From Oasisia sp. SBJ-2009 (Eukaryota > Annelida > Polychaeta > Sabellida > Siboglinidae), in NCBI GenBank assembly GCA_964017155.1, contig OZ024854.1:47434923-47498922 (forward strand): a DNA stretch of 64,000 nt. The letters run 5' to 3'. Both the position numbers and the translations under genes were made by a program. Below the pieces are notes generated by a model. That model worked only from the letters and a program-made list of their open reading frames with translations. It made no database searches and had not been told where the DNA came from. Positions 39,001 through 50,074 of this stretch are shown here, one piece after another. Numbering within the stretch: the first letter of the stretch is position 1; each line of letters begins with the position of its first letter.

Positions 39001-42000
39001 CTGGTAGAGAGACTTGGACGGAGGAAACTCACGCTGGCCAGTCTCGTAGGTATGGCAGTCTTCATGCTTATCACAATGATGTTATTTTATTAACACAAAT
39101 CTTCCTTATCACTGTAGAGCGCAGTGGCTCAGGGGTAGAGCTTCAGACTCTTGACTACGAGAACCCGGATTCGAATCCTGTGTTGTGGTGTTAAAACCTT
39201 GGGCAAGTTTTATTCACTCTACATTGCTCCAGTTCACTCAGCTGTATAAATGAGTAACTGGCTATAAACAATGGTGACTATGTGTACAAGCAGCCTTTCG
39301 CACATTAATTGTAGCTGGACGCTTCCCAGAAAATGTTGAGATGGTATTTGATTGAATAGGTTTGTTTGCCAGGGAAGTAAACTGCTTTGAGCAGTTCTGA
39401 AGACTGGATACTGCGCTATATAACAACACCTTTAAAAACTTACCTTGTCATGCAAGTGTAACTGATGTGACAGGTGCAAGTGAATTGTGAAGTGGGGGGA
39501 GGTGAAATATGATTAATAATAGTGTGGTCTTATATAGCATTTAAGTATAAAACCATGTTATACAGGATAAACTATAGCATATTCTAGCAATCTACTGACC
39601 AACCATATAGGTATGAAAGCAGAAACAACTTTTGAATTCAGTTGTTTAAAAAAATGTCCACATGGTCATTGAAATCTGTGAACAAGGAACTGTGATATCT
39701 GCAAAGAAGGTTATGTTCCAACTGCAATGTGGCTTCTTATGTCATGTGGTGTCACACTTGCCAAAACTCTTCAGTTTCATCACAAAACATGGTTATCCAG
39801 TGAAACGTATCAGTTGATTAGTATGTTATAAAATGCCATCTAATACAAGACATCCTTTAGTTGACAGTTGTTTTTGTTTCCCCCGAAGGAAGCATGATCA
39901 GTCTGGCTGTCCTGGCTGTTGGATTCCAACTGATGGCCTTCGAATCTCCACGTGTAACAGTCCATGAACTCACGGCCAATGCATCGGTCACTTGTGGTCA
40001 CTACAGGTCAGTGGTCCTCTCCTCGCACTCAGCAGCCATGATAGCCGTGTGCCACTGTACATTGTACCAGGCTTGGGTCCAAATACACATTTTAGTATAC
40101 GGAGTTGTGTAGCAAATACGTGTTCTGTGACTTTTTCATATAGATTTTAAATAATTGTGTTTTTTCATTTATATTGACCCTAAAGAACTGGGAAAAAACT
40201 GTTTCCATTTTTTTCGTCCACTTTTTCGTGGAAAAATTCAAGATGGCCGCCACCGGTCACCAAAATTCCGATAATTGCCATATCTTTGGCAATAATCGGT
40301 ATAGAAACTTGAACTCGGAGTCGTTTTATATGTATTGATGTATGAGGAATCCAATGCAGCTATTATCTTGGCAAAAGAAATGAAAATAAAGCTATACTAG
40401 CCCAAAAATGTGTTAAAATGACCGTAAAATGTATATAGTATACGCAATTATGTAGCAAATATACGTCCTGTGGTTTTTTATGTAAATTTTAAATAATTTT
40501 GTTTTTCTACATATATTTACCCTAAATGACTGAATAAAAACTGTTTCAATTTTTTCTTTCACTTTTTCGTGGGAAAATTCAAGATGGCCGCCACCGGTCA
40601 CTGAAAGTCTTAAAATCGCCATATCTTTGGCAATAAACGGTATAGAAACTTGAACTCGAGGTCGCTTTAGATGTCTTTAAGTATGATGAATCCAATGCAA
40701 GCATTATTTTGATGAAAATAAAATGAAGTTATTCCAGCCATATAGGTATTAAAATAGCCAAAAACGTAAGATCCAAAATAGGTTTCAGGAACATCTTGAA
40801 GTATGTACGTTTTCGTTTTCCCTGTGTCCTGTGTCCAGTGATGTTTGCACCAGTACGTGCATGAAACCCTGGTAGAGCTTGTCTTGTCAGAGCCAGAGCA
40901 TTGTAGATAAGCTTGAGTTTGACAGGGCGTCACTTAGCTCCTGTGCCCATCAATATGACGCTATCTGCGCTGATTTCTGGAACTCTGCGCAATGCCAACA
41001 AAAGTACCTCTGTATCACTGAAATAAATGTGTACAATGATACCTAGATCACCCAATGCTACAACTCCATACAGTGTCATCATTGTATCTGCTTACTTCTG
41101 TGTACTGCAAATTCGAAACGAAAACCTATATACTTCAAGATGTTCCTGAAACCTATTTTGGATCTTACGTGTTATGGCTATTTTAACACCTATATGGCTG
41201 GTATAACTTCATTGTATTTACATCAAAATAATGGTTGCATTGGATTCATCATACTTAAAAACATCTAAAGTGACGCCAAGTTCAAGTTTCTATACCGTTT
41301 ATTGCCAAAGATATAGCGATTTTAAGACTTTTGGTGACCGGTGGCGGCCATCTTGAATCTTCCCACGAAAAAGTGGACAAAAAAAATGGAAACAGTTTTT
41401 ATTCAGTCCTGTAGGATAAATATATGTGGAAAAACAAAATTATTTAAAATTTACATGAAGAAATCACACGACGTATATTTACTACATAAATGCGTATACT
41501 ATATATATTTTACGGTCATTTTAACGCATTGTTTGGCTTGTATAGCTTTATTTTCATTTCTTTTGCCAAGATAATAGTTGCATTGGATTCCTCATACATC
41601 AATACATATAAAACGACTCCGAGTTCAAGTTTCTATACCGTTTATTGCCAAAGATATAGCGATTATAAGAATGTTGATGACCGGTGGCGGCCATCTTGAA
41701 TTTTCCCACGAAAAAGTGTACAATGACATACACTATTTTGGGATCAAATACAAATACAACTCAGCCAAATCAAATACAAATACATTGCTTTTCTAGATTT
41801 CAAATACAAATAAAAAATACAAATACACTGCCATTTTTCATTCAAATACGATTCAAATACATGGACCGTGTTTCCATTATAGTTCAAGTATATCGCAGTG
41901 GGTGGAATTGTATCTTTGGCTTGGTTAGCTGTTGTAGACTAATTGGCAGGCAGGTTTACTAGACTGTCCTTATCTGTACTACTGTACCAACTAGTGGGTG

Positions 42001-43079
42001 GCTCTTCCCCTGCACTGGAGGAAACCTGGGTTTCTTTGTCTTAGTCCAGAATGTTTACACAGCAGATGACAGCTGGATTCTTTGAAGCACCTTCCCTGTG
42101 AATACCTGCCTTTATGGCTATAGATAAGCTTCACTGGCTTCTCATTCATTCATTGGTGCTAATGTTTGACCAGGTTGACTGAAGGCCAATTTTCTCAGTG
42201 CTGCCTGCCCACTGTTGAACATACCACAGGCATGAAACACATTTTGTCTAGACACCTGAGCCAATATGTGCTTTACCTTTTGTTGGTAAAATTGTGATTT
42301 GATTGTACTTGCAAATACTTTTCAAATACAGATCAAATACAATTACGTGCCCTTTTGTGATTTTTAATACAAATACACAAAATTGTGGTATTCAAATACA
42401 AAGGATTATAGTCGGAATGCCCCTCTGCCTGAATGCCCCATGGCCGGAATACTCCAAGCCTATTCGCAATGCACCAATCGCAAAGTCGTAATGCTCTAAC
42501 AGTATAGTCGCAATGCACCACTTTGGGTTGGAGTGCACCAGTGGTTTTACTATTGTCAAAACATGTTAAAACATTAAATTTTATTATCGTAAAAGTTGTG
42601 TATGTAATGTAATATATAATACAATTACAGATATTATAACAATACTTATTTAATGAATATAAAAATCTGGTTTCATTGATTTTCTGTACATTATTGAAAG
42701 TATATCTAAATTTATGTTTTGTCTCCATATATTTCTCCGTATATGTTTTATCTTCTGGCGATTGTATAACCTGTCATGAAAATTAATATTGATTACATAT
42801 AGTAATTAACAGTCATATAGCAACAGCCTAAAAGGTATCCTGCTCATGCATCAAGGTTACATGTTTGTGCGTAGCGTACGCATGTATAACCTTCACCAAA
42901 TATTTGAACAGTACACCCCCAGATAAACTCACCTCAACATAATTATAGCAGAGTATGACATATATATATATATATATATATATGTATATGTACAACAATG
43001 AGTGCAAAATCAATATATTATATATATATTATATATAAGCATTCAATAACCTAACAAAAATATGTTAGTATTATATAAA

Positions 43080-43116
<37 letters not shown>

Positions 43117-43309
43117 GATTGCCACTGGAAACAAGTACAACTGGAACGCATGGCGATAATAAAACCATTTATTCTAAAATATTGTAATAGATAAATAGTA
43201 ATTTTAATATACAATGTATATATATATATAAATATGTATACACATATATATTGATTGCCACTGTAAATACAACTGTTGTTATCCTAACATTACAATAGAT
43301 GAATAGTAA

Positions 43310-43362
<53 letters not shown>

Positions 43363-44554
43363 AATATATTTTGATGTGCCGCATGAAACAAGTACTACTG
43401 GAACACATAATTGTTTCCTCAAAACTGACTATCACGAAAGTGGGTCATTCCATCCAAAAGTGGAGCATTGCGACCACAGTGTTCCAAAATGTGGGTGCAT
43501 TGTGACTTTGCGGTTGGAGCATTGCGACTAGGGCATTCAGGTAGAGAGGCATTCGACCATATGTCAATACAAATACGTATTTGAACCCAACCCTGCATTG
43601 TACTGATACAAGGGTTAATTTGCCAACTGTGCCCTTTTCCTGTTCACCAAAACACCTCCCACTGCACCCTTTGTTGTTCTTATCGTGCGGTTGTCATGGG
43701 ATATGTTCACAGGCGGCTTTTCTTGCTCTTACTGTGTGGGTGTCATAGACTCATAGTCATAACACATGTTCACAGTCGGCCAAGTGGTGTGCTATTACAG
43801 TGTAGTGTTTTTCTACATGACCAACTCTTCCGTTTTCTATTCTTGTGAATCTTTGAATCCAATTGTTCTCTGAAACTGGCAGCTTTTGTTTTGTCAGTGC
43901 CATGTCAGTATTACATTGTGTTTTGTAACATAACACGTAGGCCAGATGGAAAGAAATGAGTGTAAAACAGTATGTTGTTGTTGTTCTTCTTCTATTGATC
44001 ACCCAACATCAATGTTGTGATGATTACACTGATTTGTGGAGGTTGCAGTAGACACTTCTGAAATGTAGTGAAAGGGTGTGTGACATAGTAGAGGGGGGTA
44101 GTAGACATAAGAAACAAAGGGGAGGGGAAGGGGAGGGGAGGGGGTGGTCTGTCGTGGTTACATGTGGGCAGGAAGCCTGGACTTGAAACAGTCCAGGGAC
44201 TTGGCTTTACTGCAGCAGGGTCCGGGGGAAGAATCACATCTGTCTGTGTGCACTGTGTGTTGTTGTTCCAGCTCCTGCCTCTCGTGCACTCATGACGTCA
44301 ACTGTGGCTACTGTTATGTGGACACTGGTCAGTCGCCAGTCAATGGCTCCTGCCTGCCAGTTGCACACGGCAGCCACCCGTCCGTCTTCAACAACGGCTC
44401 ACTGACCGGCCGATGCGAAGGAGCCAGCTTGCCCGATGGGCTGCACTGGGCATACGGTTATTGCCCGACCAGTGTCGCGTGGATAGTGTCGTTGGGCCTT
44501 GTGACATATCTCATCTTCTTTGCTCCAGGTCAGTGACTGCTGACTGGAGAGTCT

Positions 44555-44605
<51 letters not shown>

Positions 44606-44958
44606 ATATGTATATACTCCTAAATGCAGCTAAGGCAGACTGCTCCATTCTTAAAATATGTGATTTTGCTACAAATAACTATTCGTATCATTATATTTAT
44701 GGTTACAGTATGTACAGTAAGAGCTCAAATAATAAAAAATTATTGCTCACACTTGCAGAGGTCAAACTATTAATGCAGACTGGTGTTGGTCTGCGCAAAA
44801 GTAGCAGTCTGTGATGTGGCACTATATGCTTAATTTGTCTGCTTAAGCATATATAGGTATACGTATACGTATACGTATACGTATACGTATACGTATACGT
44901 ATACGTATACGTATACGTATACGTATACGTATACGTATACGTATACGTATACGTATAC

Positions 44959-45027
<69 letters not shown>

Positions 45028-46403
45028 CAAGGCTCAAAATTCTTCAGATTATCTACTTGTCCAGCAGACAGGTAGAAGAAAAATTTCACTTGTCTGTAAA
45101 AAAAATTGACTCATCCTGTGAACAAATAAATTTAATAACCTATGGTAAAGACATGAATAAACATGGTCAGAGCGAAGTGGCCCTGGGAGGAGATGTACTT
45201 ACATGGATCCAAAGTTAGCATATTAACACAAATATTGATCTGTGACTGTTTCGCTTTGTCGACTACAACAGGAATGGGGCCAATGCCGTGGACCATCAAC
45301 TCCGAGATCTACCCGCTCTGGGCACGGAGTACAGGCACCTCAGTGGCCACCACGGTCAACTGGCTCGCCAACCTGGCCGTCTCAATGACCTTCCTCACAC
45401 TGACCAACTCACTGACCACATACGGTAGGTCACTGACCAATTCACTGACCACGTACGGTAGGTCACTGACCAACTCACTGACCACGTACAGTAGCTCACT
45501 GACCAACTCACTGACCACGTACAGTAGGTCACTGACCAACTCACTGACCACATACGCTAGGTTCAATCCCACCTACCGCCGTTTCGAAACTTAGACAATT
45601 TCGTTTACCCCACATTTGCCTGTGTCTTTCGGAAGAGACAATAAAAGCCGGTGGTCCCTTCTATCTGGTGTCTGTGCCAGGGGAAGTAAAAGATCCCACA
45701 CAGGGGGTAAATGTGTAACCTGTAGTGGACTCCCTAATTCTAGAGAAGAACCCCTGCGTTAGCCCAAGTTTGGGCTGTTTGGAGGAAACAACCTAAGAAC
45801 CTAAGAACCTAAGAACCTAAGAACACGTGACCAAACTGGGATAATGAAAATGTGTTTTGAATATATGGGTCGTGACGCAAGTTTAGAATTCATACGAGAA
45901 ACTTGCGATCAAATAGGAAATACATTTGAACTTGAAGCTATGTTTTGCATAAATAACAAAAAAGTTAATGTAAAAAATATGGATTTTTTGCAATTTGTGC
46001 TGAATGTATTGAATGTTTTGTAATTACAGATAAAAATGACATTGAAATTACCAGTCACCTGATCTTCATGTGTGCGTCTCAGTTACACATAATTATGCGT
46101 AAACATGTATAGAAACCCTTTATTAAATCTGTATGATGCCTTTCATTATACACTAGTTCAAAGAAGGTAATGTTTTATATGCGGCATAACTTACAAACCC
46201 GAGAACAGTTAAGTATGAGGGTGGACCTCGTAAGTTTGTTTGCCTTGTAATTTTGTATTAGAATGACACTGCTTGCCTACGGCCTTGTCGAAATTTACTC
46301 ATCTGTGACCTTTCTGAAATCAAACTGTTCAATGCAGGGGCGTCGATCCGGTTTTAAAAGTGGGGGGGACGGGGGACCAATTTATATACACATATATGTA
46401 TGC

Positions 46404-46441
<38 letters not shown>

Positions 46442-46498
46442 TGTATATATATATATATATATAAGTGTATATATATATATATATATTTATAACATGTA

Positions 46499-46569
<71 letters not shown>

Positions 46570-47369
46570 TAAAGGCAGCTTGTGTCGAACTGTGCCTAGA
46601 GGACTGGCTTATGTAGACCAGGCATATTTTTTTATTTAATACATTTTCCAAAGATGTAAAACTGGAACATTGTTTATAATAGTAATGTTTAACACATAAT
46701 GAAAGTTCATCAAAATATTTCAATAAATAAGGTATATGCAAAAAAATCGGTCTACATAAAACTGCGTATGCATAGATGCCGATTTATGTAGACCGCAGCA
46801 ACGCCGGAAGCTGCATATATTTATTTAGCCTTTTTTGCGGTAGACCGCCTAGTCTAGTAAACAGTAAGACATTGTATTTAACAATTTAGTGAATGCTATA
46901 AAATGAGTTGCCGAGTACCAACGGCAAAGCCAAAATTCGAGTGATCTATCGGTTTGCAACAAAGACAAAATGCAAGTTTTACTAATTTACACATAATAAT
47001 ATAGCCTTTTGCATCAGTATGAAGCATATCATACACTGGACACAAAACTCCAACCCTTTGTTATATATATACCATATATATAGATTTATAAGAACTTTGA
47101 CCCGGTATACATAACCCAGCAGACAATATACTCAAAAATATGCACGGCGCTGGAAAAAACATGTTCAAAATCACTTAAGATGTTGTTCATTTAAAAAATC
47201 ACCGTCATATGAACTGTGTGCACAAGCAATGGTACTGATACATTCAATTGTGTTAGTTATGAACTAACACGACGAATCTTTATGTACACCAGTTTTGGTC
47301 TAAATAAAACAGCGGTCTACATAAGCCGGTTCTATATGCATAATCGGTCGACTTAAGCTGCCTTTAGGA

Positions 47370-47465
<96 letters not shown>

Positions 47466-48078
47466 CCTGAAATACACGTAACTATTTTTTGTAAATATAA
47501 AACATAATTTATTGTTGATGTGGTGCTAATTCTAAATAAACTAAAAAAGCCTTTATGTTATGCTATTTATAATAGTTATGTTGGCAACATATATTTGAAG
47601 AGGGGCCATGGCCCACCCCAATCACTGAACATTTGCGGGGGTAGACTTTGGATCCAACACTGCTTGTCTGATTCACAGGGTGACAAGATGCAGAGCTTAC
47701 AGGGGTGCTTGTATAGGACTCCCCAATCCCACCTTTTGGCAAAGAAATTTGTCATCACTAAAATGAGATCAAATTTCACAAAGTGCATAAATCCGCTGGT
47801 TACGCCGTAGGCGATATAAATATCGACCAGGGCGCCCAGGCTGCAATCCGAGGGGTGACAGGGCAAGCAAAAATTAATAATCTTTAATGTGCTTGATGGC
47901 CTATTAATATATCAACACACGGGTGCAATTTTCTGGACTAAGATCAAGTTGCGGGCTGCGGCCAACCAAGCAATTTATCTAGTGATTTTCCACTAGGTAG
48001 TGGGAAGTTTATATCTTATTATTAATTTTACTACTAGATCGATGTAGGGTTTTTATGAGAGGGGAGTGACCAGTCTCG

Positions 48079-48151
<73 letters not shown>

Positions 48152-49275
48152 TATAAATTTGTTTTATGAACTGAACAAGTATGAGGACATTTCCTATGCT
48201 GACCCCCTCAAGCCGTGGGGTGGTCAGCGTCCCCCTCGTCCCCCACCGATCGACGCCCATGCTGTACCTGTGTAGAACTTCCCAATCCAACATTTTGGTA
48301 AAGACATTTGTCGTCACTCAAATGGGAATAAGTGACACAAAGTGCAGGAATCCGCCGCTTCTGCCGTAGGCGATAAGCATCAAGAAGGCGAGGGGTGAAA
48401 GTGCAACACAAATTTCATCATTTAAAATGTATTTGATGGCTAGAGCCTATTAATAATATCAACACAAGGTTGATAGAGCCCGGCAGCGGCTTACATTTTC
48501 CCGGTAGTTATAAACTTTCCGATTGGCCTTTCTGCGTATGCGCGACATATTAAAAATCATCAACGTGCAGCTAAATAACAAAGTATTTTTGGTATAAATG
48601 CCACGGGCTGTTTGATAACTCTCCTGTGATGACTACTTTGAAGAGTTGTCTAATATTTCGTTCAATACATTAAAATATTACGTTTGTTTAAATAACTATC
48701 ACGGATTATGGCCCACTAACAGCAAAACATGCCTCAAAATTAAATATGTTTGCCTAATTTGCGATAAATAACTTTGCTGAACTTCATATCGCGAGTTTAT
48801 TGTCTAGCTAGTCCTATGTAGCGGCATTTAAGAGAGAGGAGTGTTGAGTTAGGCTATATGCCTCGCAATTTTTCTGAACTGAAAAGTGGGGGGGGGACAA
48901 TTCCTATGCTGTCCCCCCACCCTGAAAAGTGGGGGGACACGTCCCCCCCCGTCCCCCACCGATCGACGCCCGTGGTTCAATGGCATGACATTGAACACTG
49001 CTTCAAGCCTTTAGGTGAAATTATTAAATACAAGATCAATTCAATATGACAGGTTGTTTAGAAATGTTGATGTTCCTGAGGCCATACGTGCAGTAGAAGT
49101 TTATTGTAATCATACAATCATTTGTAAGTTTACGTTCTTGGTCCTAGGTACTTTCTGGTTGTATGCTGGATTTGCTCTGCTGGGAACGATCTTCTTCTCG
49201 GCGTTTCTGCCGGAAACAAAGGGAAAGTCACTGGAACAAGTCGCAGAGTTATTCCGTCTGCCTTTGTGTTTATGA
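35547..49275 (+). CDS. SLC2A13: Proton/myo-inositol cotransporter (HMIT), nine exons
   Basis: A sugar/polyol transporter of the major facilitator superfamily expected to import myo-inositol with protons. Exons: 35547-36039, 36679-36838, 37433-37638, 38088-38199, 38886-39049, 39889-40006, 44272-44528, 45272-45424, 49148-49275; phases join throughout, giving 596 residues. Signatures are [77 protein letters not shown] and [11 protein letters not shown] cysteine-rich extracellular loop ([16 protein letters not shown]) between TM9 and TM10 is the HMIT hallmark that separates it from GLUTs. The start ATG has an in-frame stop at 35538-35540. Compared with the 648-residue human protein, the C-terminal tail after PETKGK is very short ([12 protein letters not shown]). 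Confidence 0.95.
36679..36838 (+). CDS. SLC2A13: HMIT exon 2
   Basis: It encodes [20 protein letters not shown] and ends YDAKNGWR. Confidence 0.93.
37433..37638 (+). CDS. SLC2A13: HMIT exon 3
   Basis: It encodes [27 protein letters not shown] and part of the intracellular loop. Confidence 0.93.
38088..38199 (+). CDS. SLC2A13: HMIT exon 4
   Basis: It encodes [20 protein letters not shown] and ends [10 protein letters not shown] with the Met codon split; donor TCAT|GTAAGT. Confidence 0.93.
38191..38580 (+). repeat. 20-nt tandem repeat of the exon 4 end plus donor, about 19 copies
   Basis: The unit is GACAGTCAT|GTAAGTAGCAA. Each copy carries a perfect GTAAGT 5' splice site preceded by the last exon bases. 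Confidence 0.96.
38886..39049 (+). CDS. SLC2A13: HMIT exon 5
   Basis: It encodes [20 protein letters not shown] and [15 protein letters not shown]. Confidence 0.93.
39117..39444 (+). repeat. tRNA-derived SINE, family B, copy 3 (best preserved)
   Basis: The A-box GTGGCTCAGGGGTAGAG and B-box GGATTCGAATCC are intact. The body ends CTGCGCTATATAACAAC. Confidence 0.88.
39889..40006 (+). CDS. SLC2A13: HMIT exon 6
   Basis: It encodes [20 protein letters not shown] and ends TCGHYR/S, the start of the extracellular loop. Confidence 0.85.
40095..41722. mobile_element. Foldback element with ~610-nt inverted arms
   Basis: The left arm 40219-40823 and right arm 41109-41722 are complementary around a ~285-nt spacer. 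Each arm holds two ~340-nt direct sub-units, each with AAGATGGCCGCCACCGGTCA and TTTGGCAATAAACGGTATAG; 40095-40218 belongs to the outer left sub-unit. No transposase is encoded. The architecture is that of a Foldback-type or composite MITE. Confidence 0.88.
41740..43595. mobile_element. hAT-like non-autonomous element, CAAATAC-rich
   Basis: CAAATACAAATAC recurs at 41748-41860 and 42312-42400, and the right end reads CAAATACGTATTTGAACCCAACCCTG, whose complement CAGGGTTGGGTTCAAATAC looks like a hAT terminus. A matching left terminus is not visible, and a second element is nested inside at 42406-43562. Confidence 0.5.
42406..43562. mobile_element. Nested MITE with GTCG(G)AATGCC termini
   Basis: The inverted termini span about 42408-42545 and 43427-43560 (GGAATGCCCCTCTGCCTGAATG against its complement) and contain repeated GTCGCAATGCACCA motifs. 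The interior is AT-rich with TA tracts and a tandem pair around GATTGCCACTG at 43119 and 43253. Confidence 0.75.
44108..44147 (+). other. G-rich tract, possible G-quadruplex
   Basis: Six runs of four to five G separated by single A residues (GGGGAGGGGAAGGGGAGGGG and on), about 125 nt upstream of HMIT exon 7. Confidence 0.6.
44272..44528 (+). CDS. SLC2A13: HMIT exon 7
   Basis: It encodes the Cys-rich extracellular loop ([25 protein letters not shown]) and TM10 ending LIFFAPG. Confidence 0.93.
44556..44606 (+). repeat. (TA)n microsatellite
   Basis: A simple TA tract 28 nt after the exon 7 donor. Confidence 0.9.
44856..45024 (+). repeat. (GTATAC)n array continuing into (TA)n
   Basis: About 18 hexamer units (ACGTAT/GTATAC) to about 44960, then about 30 TA units. 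Confidence 0.96.
45272..45424 (+). CDS. SLC2A13: HMIT exon 8
   Basis: It encodes [20 protein letters not shown] and ends [10 protein letters not shown] with a split Gly. Four usable copies of the donor follow in frame. Confidence 0.93.
45401..45565 (+). repeat. 33-nt in-frame repeat of the exon 8 end plus donor, five copies
   Basis: The unit encodes [11 protein letters not shown]. Donor GTAGGT/GTAGCT occurs at 45425, 45458, 45491 and 45524; the fifth copy has CTAGGT and has lost the GT. Confidence 0.95.
45562..45830 (+). repeat. tRNA-derived SINE, family A, copy 2
   Basis: It begins at the B-box GGTTCAATCCC, having lost the A-box, shares the body with 4228-4480, and ends in an (AACCTAAG)n tail at 45791-45826. 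It starts at the last copy of the exon 8 repeat. Confidence 0.85.
46566..47370. mobile_element. Nested MITE inside a TA tract
   Basis: It begins TCTAAAGGCAGCTTGTGTCG and ends with the complement of TCCTAAAGGCAGCTTAAGTC; both arms continue to GGCTTATGTAGACC. It is bounded by TA repeats, consistent with a TA target site. An inner palindrome around TTATGTAGACCGC is also present. Confidence 0.8.
47685..48420 (+). repeat. Direct duplication inside the hAT-like element
   Basis: 47690-47820 and 48262-48380 share CCCAATCC, GTCATCACT/GTCGTCACT, CACAAAGTGCA and GCCGTAGGCGATA, separated by a (TA)n tract at 48081-48148. Confidence 0.75.
49148..49275 (+). CDS. SLC2A13: HMIT exon 9 (terminal)
   Basis: It encodes [20 protein letters not shown] and [11 protein letters not shown], ending at TGA 49273-49275. 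Confidence 0.93.
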
Positions 49276-49644
49276 GTTCACGCATCTGGAATGACGAGCA
49301 CAAAACATATCAGCATGTCTTGTTTATATTTACTGCCGATGGACCAGACACCTTCACAAATTGTCTTTCGCATAGTAGTGGTAGAGTAAACATGGCAGCG
49401 AGAAGAAATCTCATCTAGTTTGACTCATTCAATGTGTGTATTAATTGTATTAATAGTCACAGATTTTCAAATTTGTTCAGTGGCTGAATTGTGATGAATA
49501 GGCATACTATCGTTATGGCGACATTCCATAATATATCTTTATCATATCATATCATATCACACTGTGGTACTGTTGTGAAGATTGTCAAAATAACTTTCGA
49601 GGTAGTACAAAGTCTTGAAACAAAGTAGTAATATATTTGAGTGT

Positions 49645-49650
49645 AATAAA
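49645..49650 (+). terminator. SLC2A13: HMIT polyadenylation signal
   Basis: AATAAA lies 370 nt after the stop codon, in GTGTAATAAATAC. Confidence 0.5.
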
Positions 49651-49711
49651 TACTAAACACAAATATATGTCAAAGTACTTATGTGTGAGTGTTACTTGAT
49701 TACGTACGTCT

Positions 49712-50072
49712 CGTACTGAGTGCACATCAGTTAGTACCATTCGTCATCACTCGCACTGAGTGCACATTCAGTTAGTACCATTCGTCATCACTCGCACTGA
49801 GTGCACATCAGTTAGTATCATTTGTCATCACTCGCACCGAGTGCACATCAGTTAGTAACGCCCGTCATCACTCGCACTGAGTGCACATCAGTTAGTACCA
49901 TTCGTCATCACTCGTACTGAGTGCACATCAGCTAGTACCATTCGTCATCACTCGCACTGAGTGCACATCAGCTAGTACCATTCGTCATCACTCGCACTGA
50001 GTGCAAATCAGCTAGTACCATCCGTCATCACTCGCACTGAGTGCATATCAGCTAGTACCGTCATCACCGTAC
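49712..50072 (+). repeat. 40-nt minisatellite, nine units
   Basis: Units of GCACTGAGTGCACATCAGTT plus AGTACCATTCGTCATCACTC. The GCACTGAGTGCA core is itself partly palindromic. Confidence 0.93.
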
Positions 50073-50074
50073 AA

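Larger units (their letters stand above)
46335..48974. mobile_element. hAT-like non-autonomous transposon with 8-bp target duplication
   Basis: GTTCAATG stands on both sides (46327-46334 and 48975-48982). The termini are CAGGGGCGTCGATCCGG on the left and, as complement, CACGGGCGTCGATCGGT on the right. An 8-bp duplication and a CAGGG-like end are hAT hallmarks. No transposase is seen; the interior holds long TA tracts, a nested MITE (46566-47370) and a second right-end-like copy (CGATCGACGCCCATG) near 48248. Confidence 0.88.

Noticed and set aside
35547..49275. Alternative call as a GLUT-type glucose transporter
   Set aside because: The Cys-rich loop between TM9 and TM10 and GINTVMYYSATI match the HMIT class rather than the class I-II GLUTs.
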